64,000 nucleotides of DNA, taken from positions 6,882,001-6,946,000 of the forward strand of contig OZ020484.1 in the NCBI GenBank assembly GCA_963971405.1, given 5' to 3'. The position numbers were made by a program, and so were the translations under genes. The notes beneath the pieces were generated by a model that was not told where the DNA came from, searched no databases, and worked only from the letters and a program-made list of their open reading frames with translations. This DNA comes from Psococerastis gibbosa (taxonomy: Eukaryota > Arthropoda > Insecta > Psocodea > Psocidae). Numbering within the stretch: the stretch's first letter is position 1; the number at the start of each line of letters is the position of its first letter. Of this stretch, positions 45,230 through 55,870 are shown piece by piece.

Positions 45230-45560
45230 TTCGGAGTTTTTTGAAAATAAAACCCTCCCAAATTGAGTTAGCCTAAAATAAAAATAAAACAGTTCCGAGG
45301 TATGGTTTTTGTGAACCTACATGCCAAATTTCATCAAAATCGACCGAGTAGTTTGCCCGGAAATCGGTAAACAGACAGAGCGACAGACAGAGCGACAGAC
45401 AGACAGACATGCAGACAGACAGACAGACATTTCGTAAAAACCACTTTTTTGGGTTTCTGGGACCTCAAAACGTGTAAATCCGTTGAGATCTCGGAATCGA
45501 AAATTTCAACCATCACAAAGCTTTCCGTATAAATTGGAAAGCAATAAAGTAGTCTTCCAA
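45230..45560 (-). repeat. dispersed element T, inverted copy
   Basis: Complements of tgatgaaatttggcatgtag, the (tctg)n tract (about 45370-45432) and gattccgagatctcaacgga, as in 27185 and 32925. Confidence 0.68.
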
Positions 45561-45629
45561 ATACTACCGATAATTGCCATAGTAGACTCACAGCCTTCCA
45601 TTCTAGCTTTGTCTACGGAGTTTGGAGCT

Positions 45630-45915
45630 CAGTGTTGATTGAGTTATTCCTTCCACATGCCCAATCCGCCGAATTGTTTGGGCTTCTGCAACGCCAACGA
45701 TGTCTTCTTTATCCAGGATCTCGTCCATCTTCTTCTTCAAACACCACGTTAGATCACCCATCGGTGTATGCCCCTTACGATGCGATGGTTATTTCAAGCT
45801 CTCGTAGTTTCGAGGTATTTGCAGCAGTTATCACCATAATTATGTTTACAACAGGACTAATTAGAGTCTTGTATATTTTATGCTTAGTTACTCTGGATAG
45901 TGACCTTGACGGGTA
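45630..45915 (-). mobile_element. probable non-LTR retrotransposon remnant (reverse-transcriptase end)
   Basis: On the minus strand pieces read K-H-K-I-Y-K-T-L-I-S-P-V-V, then T-A-A-N-T-S-K-L-R-E and R-R-H-R-W. These are segments found in LINE reverse transcriptases between the palm and the C-terminus. The open frame on the opposite strand is then an antisense shadow. Confidence 0.42.
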
Positions 45916-45989
45916 AGTAAAATTAAGCTGGCGAATCATGCCCTGTTTCTAGAGAATATTTATTTATTTATTTCATCGCCAATTTGGTT

Positions 45990-46190
45990 CGAGTTGAAAT
46001 ATATCGCCTTCTGCATGTAGTAATCCAAGGGAAGATGGCAGGGCAGAGGGTTCCTGGCAGTAGAAGAACATCCTGGTTGAAAAACCTGAGGTAGTGACTT
46101 GGCAAGAACACGACTTCCCTATTCAAAGCAACAGTCTCCAAGGTAGAAATTGTCATGATGATCGCCAATCTTCGATAGAAATAAAATAAA
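45990..46190 (+). mobile_element. non-LTR retrotransposon remnant, family L1 3' end
   Basis: Reads YRLLHVVIQGKMAGQRVPG, then S-R-R-T-S-W-L-K-N-L-R and a stop, and ends atgatcgccaatcttcgata. It is the same segment as 63420-63690. Confidence 0.65.
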
Positions 46191-46199
46191 ATGACATTT

Positions 46200-47220
46200 T
46201 ATTAGGTCATTTTAACCAGTACAGTGTTACAGTAGAGTTGCTACATGTGCTCGGCACCGTCAAAACTATAAAATTTATAGTTTTGACGTTATAGTTATTT
46301 AATAACTATATACTGTATATAGATAAAAAACTTTAACCATTAAAATCCACAACTTAATAATATACAATAGGCACTTAAAGTCGATGAAGATCCTCTTAAG
46401 ATGCCGAAATAAAGCAAATACTTAGTTTAGGGGCGGTACATAATTAAAATCATTTGTAATAGGTTGGAAAATAAGTTGCAGTATGTTAGGCACAACAATT
46501 TATTATTTATATTATTATATTTAACTTATAAATTTGTATTAATAATTAAGGCATTTAACCACTACTAACGTTACTCAATTTTCATGCATTCGTCTGATGC
46601 CTGCCTCTTTCATAAAATAAACAGCATGTAACTTGGAATTTCCTTTGAAATCTAACGATTCTCATGATGATTTTGTTTGTTTTTATTTATGTTCTCTCCT
46701 TGCATGGCGAGAGACTGCTCTAAGTTGTGACTCCCACCATCGTTTGAAAAGTCTCAGGAATTTTTAACGGTACCCAGAATTGGCAGATGGCGGTGCCATT
46801 TTCTAAACGATTCACGGCCAAGAATGCTCGATGGCACCGCCATGTTCAATTCCAATGCATGGAGGAGCCGTGCAGTATTCCATATCAAGACTATTCTAGT
46901 GATCGTTTGGAAAATTTCTGTAATTAATGCTGTTAATGCCGAGACTTTTCAAGTGAATGTGGAACCCGGTCTAAGTACTTTCGGAAAACTTGTAGGTGAA
47001 TGTGAATGTGAATCTGTTTCACGTGCTTTAGTAATGACAAACTCTTACCATTAAAAAATAAGCACCAAAACAAGCATTACATCTTTTCATGTCCACCTTT
47101 CCACAATAAAGGTACCTAAGTAATGGACTAAAAATACAACAGATTACGCTTTAAATTACTATATTGCGTATGAAACAACAGAAATTTCAACAGACATAAT
47201 TCGCAGAGATGTTATGCGAA
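46200..47220. other. intergenic sequence, no gene recognised
   Basis: AT-rich. The 76-codon open frame at 46824-47054 has no recognisable motif. The short palindrome aactataaaatttatagtt lies near 46264-46282. Nothing coding is supportable. Confidence 0.4.
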
Positions 47221-47305
47221 CAACAAACTATATCCAAGACGTGGTCAAAGTCGTAGTCTAAAACTCTCAGTCCGGTTGGGCGCGGTCGTCAGCAGTCAGC
47301 ACTCA

Positions 47306-47959
47306 TCAGCACTCACCGGAATAGGCGTAGGGGGAGGCGATGAGCTGGGCGGAGGCCACAGCGAGAAGGGTGAGGGCGACAATGACCTGTAACAGAAAGT
47401 TGGGAAATTATTAAATAATGAATAAATTATTATTGTTAATTTATTTGGATGGATAGCTAATAAACCACCATAGTGACGAGAAGATTATGATAATTTTTTT
47501 TACACCGTGAGTTTGTAGGCCTAACCTAAGGAAGGGTTGGGCATCTTCCTTTTTGACTACTGCTCAATTTAGGATGTTGTGGTAGGTATACAATATGCCC
47601 AGCTGCCAATATTTTCCCCTGCCCATATAAGGGCTGGGGCCTAAAATTGATAATCCTTTTAAGGTCGAATATTGGTCATGAACCTTTAAATGTCCAGTTC
47701 ACTAAAATGGACTATGACGCTACGTCATTGCCTACTCTACTCTTCAGTATATCCGCCAGTCCTAGAATACCCATGTCGCTGACTGCAACACCCCAAAAAT
47801 GGAATGGTGAAGGAAGAGGATCTTCTACGGGCCCGAATCCTAAAATTGCTAACGTTTAACGATTAACCGACAAATGTTAACATTTTTGCATAAACCAACA
47901 AGGTTAAATAAAAATATGACAATTAACAAAGAGAAGTTGAAACTTACAAGTTTGTACAT
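47306..47959 (-). CDS. Cluster gene 9: truncated member, 30-aa product, two exons
   Basis: Exon 1 is 47948-47959 (ATG TAC AAA CTT, donor GTAAGT). Exon 2 is 47306-47386, after the acceptor ctgttacag. The product is MYKL-VIVALTLLAVASA (complete signal peptide) and a mature stump QLIASPYAYSGEC before TGA. The sequence jumps from the GCCTATTCCGGT codons straight into what is 3' UTR in the sister genes (gagtgctga...gctgactg), so an internal deletion removed about 40 codons and the original stop. The last two codons, including a cysteine unique in the cluster, come from former UTR. Promoter and splice sites are intact, so a 13-residue secreted peptide could still be made. The intron is only 561 bp. 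It is head to head with gene 10. Confidence 0.78.
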
Positions 47960-47985
47960 TTTGAAGTATCTGACTGGCTGTTACA

Positions 47986-48022
47986 GACTGATGCCAAGGA
48001 ATCGCAAAGCTCCGCTTTTATA
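47986..48022 (-). promoter_or_regulatory. core promoter of cluster gene 9
   Basis: TATAAAAG at 48015-48022 and TCAGTC at 47986-47991 are 33 bp apart (first T to +1 A, 47989). Leader 30 nt. Confidence 0.82.
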
Positions 48023-48030
48023 CAATAGCG

Positions 48031-48120
48031 TATCTATGAATATTGCCAATTTCAGGCGTAAAAACAGTGCAATATGATTCTGTTTTGCACTCAGGTGCAA
48101 GCTTCGTCAACGTCATTGAG
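48031..48120 (-). promoter_or_regulatory. conserved upstream module of gene 9
   Basis: Blocks tatctatgaatattgcc, gcaatatgattc, ttttgcactcaggtgcaagc and ttcgtcaacgtcattgag recur in the same order and place upstream of gene 12 (54542-54640) and in inverted order upstream of gene 10 (48293-48390). The core contains the inverted repeat TTGCAC-tcag-GTGCAA. Confidence 0.6.
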
Positions 48121-48292
48121 CAAAAAATTGGCCGGACTGTTATGTGGGAACACTTGTGGGCGTGGTTAACTGAATTGTCTGGTTACCGGTAACTGGCATA
48201 TACATACAATATAGAAGAATATTGGCAAATTGGGTATCTAATAGTCATAGATGTAATGCGCTTAAGGGGTAGCTCCCACCATTGTAGGTAAG

Positions 48293-48390
48293 CTACTCAA
48301 TGCCGTTGCCGAAGCTTGCACTACTGAGTGCAAAACGGAATCATAATATATAATGTTTTTGCACCTGAAAAGGCAATATTCATAGATATG
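48293..48390 (+). promoter_or_regulatory. conserved upstream module of gene 10
   Basis: Has ctcaatgccgttgccgaagc, ttgcactactgagtgcaaaa, cggaatcata and ggcaatattcatagata, matching the modules of genes 9 and 12 in the sense of transcription. Confidence 0.6.
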
Positions 48391-48399
48391 GTAACAGTG

Positions 48400-48436
48400 T
48401 ATATAAGAGAAGCTATGCAATTTCTTGGCATCAGTC
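48400..48436 (+). promoter_or_regulatory. core promoter of cluster gene 10
   Basis: TATATAAG at 48400-48407 and TCAGTC at 48431-48436 are 33 bp apart (first T to +1 A, 48433). Leader 34 nt. Divergent from the gene 9 promoter, with 444 bp between the predicted start sites. Confidence 0.83.
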
Positions 48437-48466
48437 TGTAACAGCCAGTCAGATACCTACTTCAAA

Positions 48467-49657
48467 ATGTACAAGCTCGTAAGTTTTTCCTTTTCTTGGT
48501 TAATTAACATATTTTTCTTTTTATTTAACCACGAATAATAGTTAATATTATAATAGTTACCATATAATGTAATTACCATATACAAGTAAACCGGGGAAAA
48601 TTTGCCGGATACCCGGGAAAAACTAATAATTTATGAATTCCGTTTTTTTTCTTGACCACTGTGTTTTTTTTGTGTGTGAAGTCAGCGACGTGGCAGGAGT
48701 GTACTTGACGGACTTAGTGAAGAGTTGTGTAGGAATGACTTCATAATATTATAATAATTATTCGGGTATTTTTCGTAATTTTTTACGTAAGTAGACAGAA
48801 GCTGAAATGCCCCTCATGCTAGCTGCGTGCGAGGATAGCACTCAATACCTTTAAACAACACTTAAAATTACTTTCTTTACTAACTACTGACGAACTAATA
48901 TATACTAGCCTAACTATACCTAAAAATGATTTAAAAAAAATTTCAAATATAAAACTGGCACTACAAGCTACCATTGCACATTCCAAACCGGTTCATCTAA
49001 ATAGTCTTAAAAAATGCTAATTTAATTTGTGAACCTCATCCTTTGTCCATAATCTTATAATTGTCTTGTATCTTGCTGTTCTTGTATTACTGTCAGTGTT
49101 GACTATCCATGTAGTCCATTTTTTAATGAACTGGACATTTAAACCAATAATCAAGGTTGGAATCTCAACATTAAAGAAATAATTTTTGACCCCAACTCCA
49201 ATGTGTGCCTTACCCTCAGTGGCAGGGGGAAAAACGCGGCTGACAGGCATATTGATGACCACAACATCCAAAATAGAGTAGTAGTCAAAAGCGGAATCCT
49301 TACCCGTCCTCATGGCTTTGATTAAAGAGAAATTTATCATAATCTTATTGTCATTCGTCAATATGGTATATACAGTATATATATGTTATATTGAACTCAA
49401 TGAAAACAATTGCAGTTAAAGATTATTTAACAATTAAATAATTTACCTACTTCCTGTTACAGGTCATTGTCGCCCTCACCCTTCTCGCTGTGGCCTCCGC
49501 CCAGCTCATCGCCTCACCCTACGCCTATTCTGGTCTCGGCCTGAGGAGCTACGGCTACGGAGTTCCCACTGTCGGAGCCATCTCCCCCTACGCTTATTCC
49601 GGCTACACCGCCCCCCTCGGCTACAGCGCCTATGGCAACAGCTACCTGTACAAATGA
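48467..49657 (+). CDS. Cluster gene 10: small Tyr/Gly/Ser-rich secreted peptide, 68 aa, two exons
   Basis: Exon 1 is 48467-48478 (ATG TAC AAG CTC, donor GTAAGT). Exon 2 is 49463-49657, after the acceptor cctgttacag. The product is MYKL-VIVALTLLAVASA (signal peptide) and a 51-residue mature peptide beginning QLIASPYAYSGLGLRSYG and ending GYSAYGNSYLYK. It differs from gene 8 and gene 14 at a few positions (L for F after the leading Q, GLR for GVR). The first part of exon 2 matches truncated gene 9 closely. The 984-bp intron is AT-rich with no clear element. The 3' UTR keeps the subfamily sequence, including actacgtcttggata. Confidence 0.9.
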
Positions 49658-50457
49658 ACAGTTTCTGCGACTGCTGACTGATGTCCACCGCGCCCCTCCG
49701 GACTGAGAGATTCGGACTGTGACTTTGACTACGTCTTGGATATAGATTGTAGTACGCAAAACACCTCCGCTAATTATTCTTGTTGAAGTTCCTGTTGTCT
49801 CATACGCAATATAGTAATTTATATTGTATTCGATTGTATTTTCTAATTCATTACCGTTATTGACGTAATGTGGACATGAAAAAATTAATTGCCGGCTTGG
49901 TTTCAATACAGAATGGTGAGAGTGAGTTGGCCGTAATATCTAAAGCACGCCAAACACATCTTTAGAATTAGTCTTGTTGAAATAGCTGTTGTCTCAATTT
50001 ATTTTTATTATTTTTATTTTGTGATTATGATTATGATTACACACTCGAATAATTGTTCTGCCCAATCTTTATTCCATTGAAGAAATATTTGGAATGTTTA
50101 TATGTTGAAGTATACGATTTGGATTCGAATTTTCCTGTACCCATACATAATTTTGTTGGATCTAATATTGGAACAATATTCGAGTGTATACTAGGGGGGA
50201 ATGCAGTATAAAAAATTTAAATCGTAATCTATTGTATTTGTAATAAATTACTTACGGTTATTGGACAAAGAAGAAAATGAAAAATGAAATGCTGGTAAGA
50301 AGGTGAGGTTGAAGGGTAGGTGGAAGGGTAAGAGTTGAGATTTGACCCTAATTAACGCACATGAAGCACATACAGGTACACAATTTTGGGCAGCTCCCAC
50401 CAATAGTAAGTTTTCCTAAGGTACTTTGCCGGGTTCCATCTTCGCTTGAGAAGTCTC

Positions 50458-50532
50458 GCCTCTCTTTTGGCCTATTCCGGCTACACCGCCCCCGTCGGCT
50501 ACAACGCCTATGGCAGCTACCTGTACAAATGA
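50458..50532 (+). pseudogene. Cluster fragment 11: C-terminal part of a gene 12-like exon
   Basis: Sequence like gene 12 begins within a tctcttttggcctattccgg block and continues in frame through SGYTAPVGYNAYGSYLYK to TGA at 50530-50532, then through the gene 12-like 3' UTR and flank to about 50820. No signal-peptide part, acceptor, first exon or promoter precedes it. It is an inverted duplicate of the 3' portion of gene 12, with L changed to V in TAPLGY. Confidence 0.82.
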
Positions 50533-50825
50533 ACAGTTTTCGTGACTGCTGAGTGCTGACTGTTGATGACCGCGCCCAACCGGACTGAGAGATATTGATT
50601 ACTACTTTGACCACGTTTCGGATAGAGATTTAGTAAGCAAAACATTTCTGGGCATTGACCCTGTTGAAATTTCTGATGTCTCGATTTTCGAACTCAATAT
50701 TACAATAGTGTCTGTTCATATGTATTGTATTTTTCCTTGTATTCTTGCTGTATGCTGTAGCGTTATTAAGAATTTTTCAATTGCTTTTTAACCGTAACTA
50801 TATCGGTTCGAATCTCTCTTCTCTC
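50533..50825 (+). repeat. one arm of an inverted duplication (other arm 52790-53076)
   Basis: From the stop codon on, gactgctgagtgctgactg, agatttagtaagcaaaacat, ttctgggcattgaccctgtt, gctgtatgctgtagcgttat and cggttcgaatctc match the complement of 52790-53076 almost base for base. The arms are separated by about 2 kb of unrelated repeats. Confidence 0.8.
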
Positions 50826-51139
50826 CATGCATTGGAATGGACATGATGTGTGATGGAGGTGATGGAGGTGATGTCGAGTTTTCCTAACACAGACTTTTGT
50901 GATGTGATCGTGGGAGTTACCTTTACAGACCGGGCACACCATCGTTAAGAAAATATCTGTAAAAAATGCTGTAGAATATTGGATGGCCATCTAACGAGCT
51001 GTAGTGCCGAGCAAGAAGAAGGAGAGGAAGAATGCATGATGTCTTCAATCGGATTCTACATTCCGTAGTTTTACTTGCGATGGTGAGAGCCATCCTAAAT
51101 ACTCTTAGGAAACAAAAATAAGCCACCAGCAGCCCTATT

Positions 51140-51425
51140 ATGGCTACTTGGTGCTAACGTAACACCGGGGTTTATTCAATTGTTTTAAACAAATGAGTGC
51201 AAAATGAGCGGGAAATTCAAATTGATAAATTAATCCTCGGCAGTATTTTTGGTGAGTTTTTAATTTTTTTCTCCCTTAGATGTAGACACATTAATTAAAA
51301 TTCTACCTGTACATTAAATAATGTCTATTAAAAAATAAACCCGGTATGACTATAGTACAAGTAGTATGTAAACCCACAACTATTACATAAACCCCGGTGT
51401 TATGTTAATCCCAAATCACCAGTTC
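51140..51425. mobile_element. palindromic MITE (family P2-like)
   Basis: The left arm gctaacgtaacaccggggtt then tattcaattg faces the right arm aaaccccggtgttatgtta. The outer arms are short and the interior is AT-rich. Confidence 0.45.
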
Positions 51426-51587
51426 TTACTCCTTGGTGCTAGTGCCGTGAAGGGCCATGGGTTTGATCCGCGGGCAGCGGCGCGGTAGGCTCCGTCAGAC
51501 CTGCTCCGAACTCGTCCAGGCATCACTTCCGCTGTCGTCCGACTGCCACTTCTGAAGCTGTCGTCCCGTTATTATTTCGCACCTGCG

Positions 51588-51732
51588 GGCCTACTATGGC
51601 GATTACTTTTTATCTTAACCTATCTTAAAAATGTAAACAAGATTATTTTGCAATGGAAAGTGCTATTAAAAACGGTTTTCTTTACATTTTAACCCCAAGA
51701 ATTAATTAATACTAAACGGCATTGTAGGCCCA
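51588..51732. mobile_element. diverged palindromic MITE, family P2
   Basis: The conserved middle aatgtaaacaagattatttt and gcaatggaaagtgctatt is enclosed by gggcctactatggcgat and an inverted cattgtaggccc end. Confidence 0.55.
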
Positions 51733-52078
51733 CTGGGACACCTTGTATGTACAGATACAGTATAGTTATTTTGAACACTATAATTCTTTAGGTAGGTAGC
51801 TGACTATTTGTCTAGATAAGCTGTATTTATTTTAGAAAGTGAAAAATTACATGTTACTCCTCGTTAATAATATATATTAACTGCGATAATTATTCTTCAT
51901 ATCGATACACGCTCTACGCTATGAATAATATGATGTGCAATTATGTGTCATTATCCTGAAAAGTCGAGGGGCAAACGTTATTGCCTCTTATATAGTTTTA
52001 AATATTTCGAGTAATGGGATATTGTGTGGGCTGCTGATTTTATTTCAGCCACAATAGGATACTACTACTACTACTACT

Positions 52079-52215
52079 CAGGGACGGATCCAGCCGAAAT
52101 GGGTGGGGGGGGGCTTGTTGTTGGTCAAAATAGGAAAAAACATAATATGTAGTATCGATTAAATCAGAGCGTAGTAACTTAATTTTCAACAGGTTTACTA
52201 AATTTATCCGTCCTA
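52079..52215 (+). mobile_element. hAT-type MITE, family D (right part lost)
   Basis: Left end CAGGGACGGATCCAGCCG, G run, cgattaaatcagagcgtagt, then a broken atccgtcctacg end without the usual second G run. Confidence 0.65.
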
Positions 52216-52744
52216 CGACTGCACTTAATAGATGTTCATTGCAGGCCAAAAGTGAGAGGGTTGTTGGTAGAATTCAAGGTCATGTAGTTGCCCCCAGGAC
52301 CAGGGTTGTACTGGCCATAAGAGCTCAAAAACCATAATGGCGCCCTTCATAAGACAGACGATTTCGGCAAAAAAAAAAAAAAAAAAAAAAAAAATCGGGA
52401 GAAGAAAAACAGAAACACTTTCAACAAAAATCTGGCGGGAAAAATCAAGATGCAGCCAGCATCCGTCGCCTGCTGCCATTTTTTGATATATTTATTGGTT
52501 TATTCAGGTATCAGATTTTTCGGGTTTTAATTACATTGAGGCGGTATTTTTTTGATGTTGATATCAAGGTTCCATATTTTACTTTGAAAACGACAATTTT
52601 CTTATAAACTACCCGACCACGCTAGGAGGGAACTTGGAACCCTAAACAATCGAATAAACTCGGTGTTTCGCTCATCCATGTTTTCGAGTAAACGAAGTGT
52701 TCCAAGTGCCATCTTATCATGGTCATAAATCAGTCTCCCCCTCT

Positions 52745-52835
52745 CTTACATGCCACTGCGATGGCTCAGCTCAGTCTCTGCTTTGCCGATCTGAGATTCG
52801 AACCGATATACTTTCGGTTAAAAAGCAATTAAAAA
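52745..52835 (-). repeat. SINE S1-like relic near gene 12
   Basis: Blocks ctctcttacatgccactg and gagattcgaaccgatatac recall the S1 head on the minus strand. The B-box-like part is inside the duplicated arm and so also occurs at about 50800. Confidence 0.4.
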
Positions 52836-53076
52836 ATTCTTAATAACGCTACAGCATACAGCAAGAATACGAGGAAAAATACAATACATTTGGACAGAAA
52901 CTATTGTAATATTGAGTTCGAAAATCGAGACATCAGAAATTTCAACAGGGTCAATGCCCAGAAATGTTTTGCTTACTAAATCTATATCCGAAACGTGGTC
53001 AAAGTAGTAATCAAAATCTCTCAGTCCGGTTGGGCGCGGTCGTCATCAGTCAGCACTCAGCAGTCACGAAAACTGT

Positions 53077-54472
53077 TCATTTGTACAGGTAGCTGCCATA
53101 GGCGTTGTAGCCGAGGGGGGCGGTGTAGCCGGAATAGGCCAAAGGAGAGATGGCTCCGACAGTGGGAACTCCGTAGCCGTAGCTCCTGACGCCGAGACCG
53201 GAATAGGCGTAGGGGGAGGCGATGAGCTGGGCGGAGGCCACAGCGATCAGGGCGAGGGCAACAATGACCTGTAACAGAAAGTTGGGAAATTAATTAATAG
53301 GTAAAATAATTAAGTAAACAGTAATTGTAACTAAGAGCTGAAAAAATTGCACTTTGGAGCATCTTCCTGGCGAGAACATCCCAAACTAACCAGTTGCAAA
53401 GAGGATCATCTTCTACAAGTCCTTAATACTCATGCCTGAGTTTGCTGAATAGGTACTTAAATTTTTGAGGGCCCCGGTAGAGGGTCGAGCATCTGAATGA
53501 AAACAGGAATTTTTTTGTAAATTAACTTCATATACATTTAATTTCTTCTATCTGTCGTAAAAGTGGGTGTATAGCATCAAACTGGGCGAAGTTAATTTTA
53601 GTTAATTTTTTAGGAGAGCCAAAAACAAAACTATAGCTAGGTGCTGTGATTGCTTCTAAACCCAATATTTGAACGTGTTTTACCCTGGGCTATGCCAGAA
53701 TTAGTTTCCTGATAATAAACTCAACCAAAAATTTAATTAAATTAAATAGACAAACTCATCATTGCCAAAAACTCAATTTCAGGAGTTTGACTTTGTCGGG
53801 AAAAATTATACTTGGGTGGACTTTGTCCTGTTTGCTTACATACCACTCGAGTATGGTTGATACAAAGTGGTAGTTACTTTTATCGGGGGACTAGTAAGTA
53901 AGTAAGTAAGTAAGTAAGTACTTTTATTGGACTTTGTAATAAGTTCTATTTTAGGTGATAGTAACAGCATTTAACAGCGCTGGATTTTTTTTGACAGTGA
54001 ATTCTCATTCCTGAATCATTGGCACTCGTAAATTTTTAGGGGTTGGTCCGTGGTCGAGGTTCGAGGCGCTATGTAACGAAAACCAAAACCACGTGTGTCT
54101 GCCTTTACATGACCAATAGATGGAAAACATTTTTTTTAAGCCTTTAAAAAGGTTAATCGCATACAAACAATTTAATGAATGACTTTGATTGACATCTTCA
54201 GTCGCCTCTATAGGTTAGTACCCGTGTTGAGTTACGACACGTCTCCGATCACATGGCGTGTACAAGTACAAGCTCGCTATCACGTGGCCATCGAAGTCGA
54301 TTTTGCTGACATGTTGCTGACTACTAAATCGCAAACAAAGCAGGGACCTTTTACAATTCCCCAGGCCTGAATCTTTAAATATATATGGGGTTATATACAT
54401 ATATAGAGATTGTTAAATAAATAAATAAATGTTAATTAATAATGAAAACTGAAAACTTACGAGCTTGTACAT
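53077..54472 (-). CDS. Cluster gene 12: small Tyr/Gly/Ser-rich secreted peptide, 67 aa, two exons
   Basis: Exon 1 is 54461-54472 (ATG TAC AAG CTC, donor GTAAGT). Exon 2 is 53077-53268, after the acceptor ctgttacag. The product is MYKL-VIVALALIAVASA (signal peptide) and a 50-residue mature peptide beginning QLIASPYAYSGLGVRSYG. Compared with gene 14 it has SPLAYSG for SPYAYSG and lacks the N in the NSYLYK end (GYNAYGSYLYK). The 1192-bp intron contains an S2 SINE. Its 3' end was duplicated in inverted orientation to 50458-50825. Core promoter and upstream module are shared with gene 9. Confidence 0.9.
54140..54300 (-). repeat. SINE-like family S2 copy in intron of gene 12
   Basis: Plus-strand blocks aaaaaggttaatcgcataca, cttcagtcgcctctataggt, gagttacgacacgtctccga and aagctcgctatcacgtggcc. 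Confidence 0.68.
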
Positions 54473-54498
54473 TTTGAAGTATCTGACTGGCTGCTACA

Positions 54499-54535
54499 GA
54501 CTGATACCAAGGAGTAGCAAAGCTTCGCTTATATA
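54499..54535 (-). promoter_or_regulatory. core promoter of cluster gene 12
   Basis: TATATAAG at 54528-54535 and TCAGTC at 54499-54504 are 33 bp apart (first T to +1 A, 54502). Leader 30 nt with TCAGTCTGTAGCAGCCAGTC. Confidence 0.84.
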
Positions 54536-54541
54536 CAGTAC

Positions 54542-54640
54542 GGTATCTATGAATATTGCCAATTTCATGGGCAAAACCGTGCAATATGATTCGGTTTTGC
54601 ACTCAGGTGCAAGCTTCGGCAACGTCATTGAGCAAAAAAC
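54542..54640 (-). promoter_or_regulatory. conserved upstream module of gene 12
   Basis: ggtatctatgaatattgcc, gcaaaaccgtgcaatatgat, tcggttttgcactcaggtgc and aagcttcggcaacgtcattg match the modules of genes 9 and 10. Inverted repeats GCAAAACCG/CGGTTTTGC and TTGCAC/GTGCAA overlap here. Confidence 0.6.
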
Positions 54641-54879
54641 TTGTGAAAACACTTGTGGGCGTGGTTAACTGAATTGCCTTTTTACCGGTAGCAGTTCGGT
54701 ACATACAGTACATAGAAGAACATTGGTTAAGGTTAAGGTGACCATCTGTCCCGCCTTCAACCAGTATGTCCCGTTGTCCAGCCCCCAAAGCTAAGCAAGC
54801 GATACCTAACTGTCCCATTTACAGACAATACCTAGCTCTCAGTAAGTATAACAGGGGTGTCATTTGGGGAGGGGGGTAG

Positions 54880-55136
54880 CAGGGGTGGATTTGACTTGCG
54901 GATATAGGCACTACCCTTGTCGCGGACAATAATAATTATTGTGTGTATAGTGGGGGGGGGGGGGGGTGCTCACATGTATACATGAAGTACCAACTGAACA
55001 GAAATTTGAAAAATTATTCCTTAATATCTGATAGTTCTTTTAATTTTTTTTTTTGCATATTATGAAAAAAAATCTTTAATTTACGCTCGCGGATATAGTC
55101 ATTTGCCTCAGTTGCCTATTGGTAAATCCGCCACTG
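54880..55136. mobile_element. hAT-type MITE
   Basis: Ends CAGGGGTGGATTTGACTTG and, inverted, GGTAAATCCGCCACTG. Flanks gggggtag and ggggctag match at 7 of 8 bases. Inner blocks cttgcggatatag and gctcgcggatatagtc repeat the terminal sequence. Confidence 0.75.
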
Positions 55137-55870
55137 GGGGCTAGGGGGACAGTTCCCCCACAAGGAACCTAGGTTTTTAAAGAAAAGAAACCACGAAATT
55201 TTTTATTTTTTATTTTTATTTTATTTTAAATAATACCTAACCTAATTGTAACAAAATTAGTTAACAAAAAAATTATAATAGGAAACAAACTTTGTATATT
55301 ACAGAGGCTATGTTTATATAACGGTCGATAAATTTTACTCTTTGATTTATAAATGGCGGGAATTTTCCTTCAACTAACCTATGTAAAAGGGAGCGTTGGA
55401 AATTACGGCGTTTTCTTCTTATTTTCTTGTAAGGTACCATCGTACAAAAAGTTGACCCCACCAAGCTGACATGTCGCCACAGCTCAAACATAGAGTTTAG
55501 ATAAAGAACACAAAAATAAAAAATGCCTACGTTTAATTCAATCAATCAATCATAACAATTGTGAAATGCGTAAAAATCTACTATTTCTCGGCTAAAATTT
55601 TTCTTTATCTTTATTTATTTTTTTCCATTCATGCTTGGATCCCATGCACGACATGATGTGCAATTATGGATAATCATTTCAGGGGATGAGTTATTTGTAA
55701 GAGTAGCCCGAAAGGCTCAAAATTCGCCCATATGGAAAATAAAGACCATTTTCTTCCTTTCTTTCTTATGATCGAATAATCCCGAAAAGTTGATATCTAC
55801 AGATCGGCTGTTTGTTGTCCCTAATAGCCAGATATACAGTATACACACATTTTCAGTTGAATGATATTGG

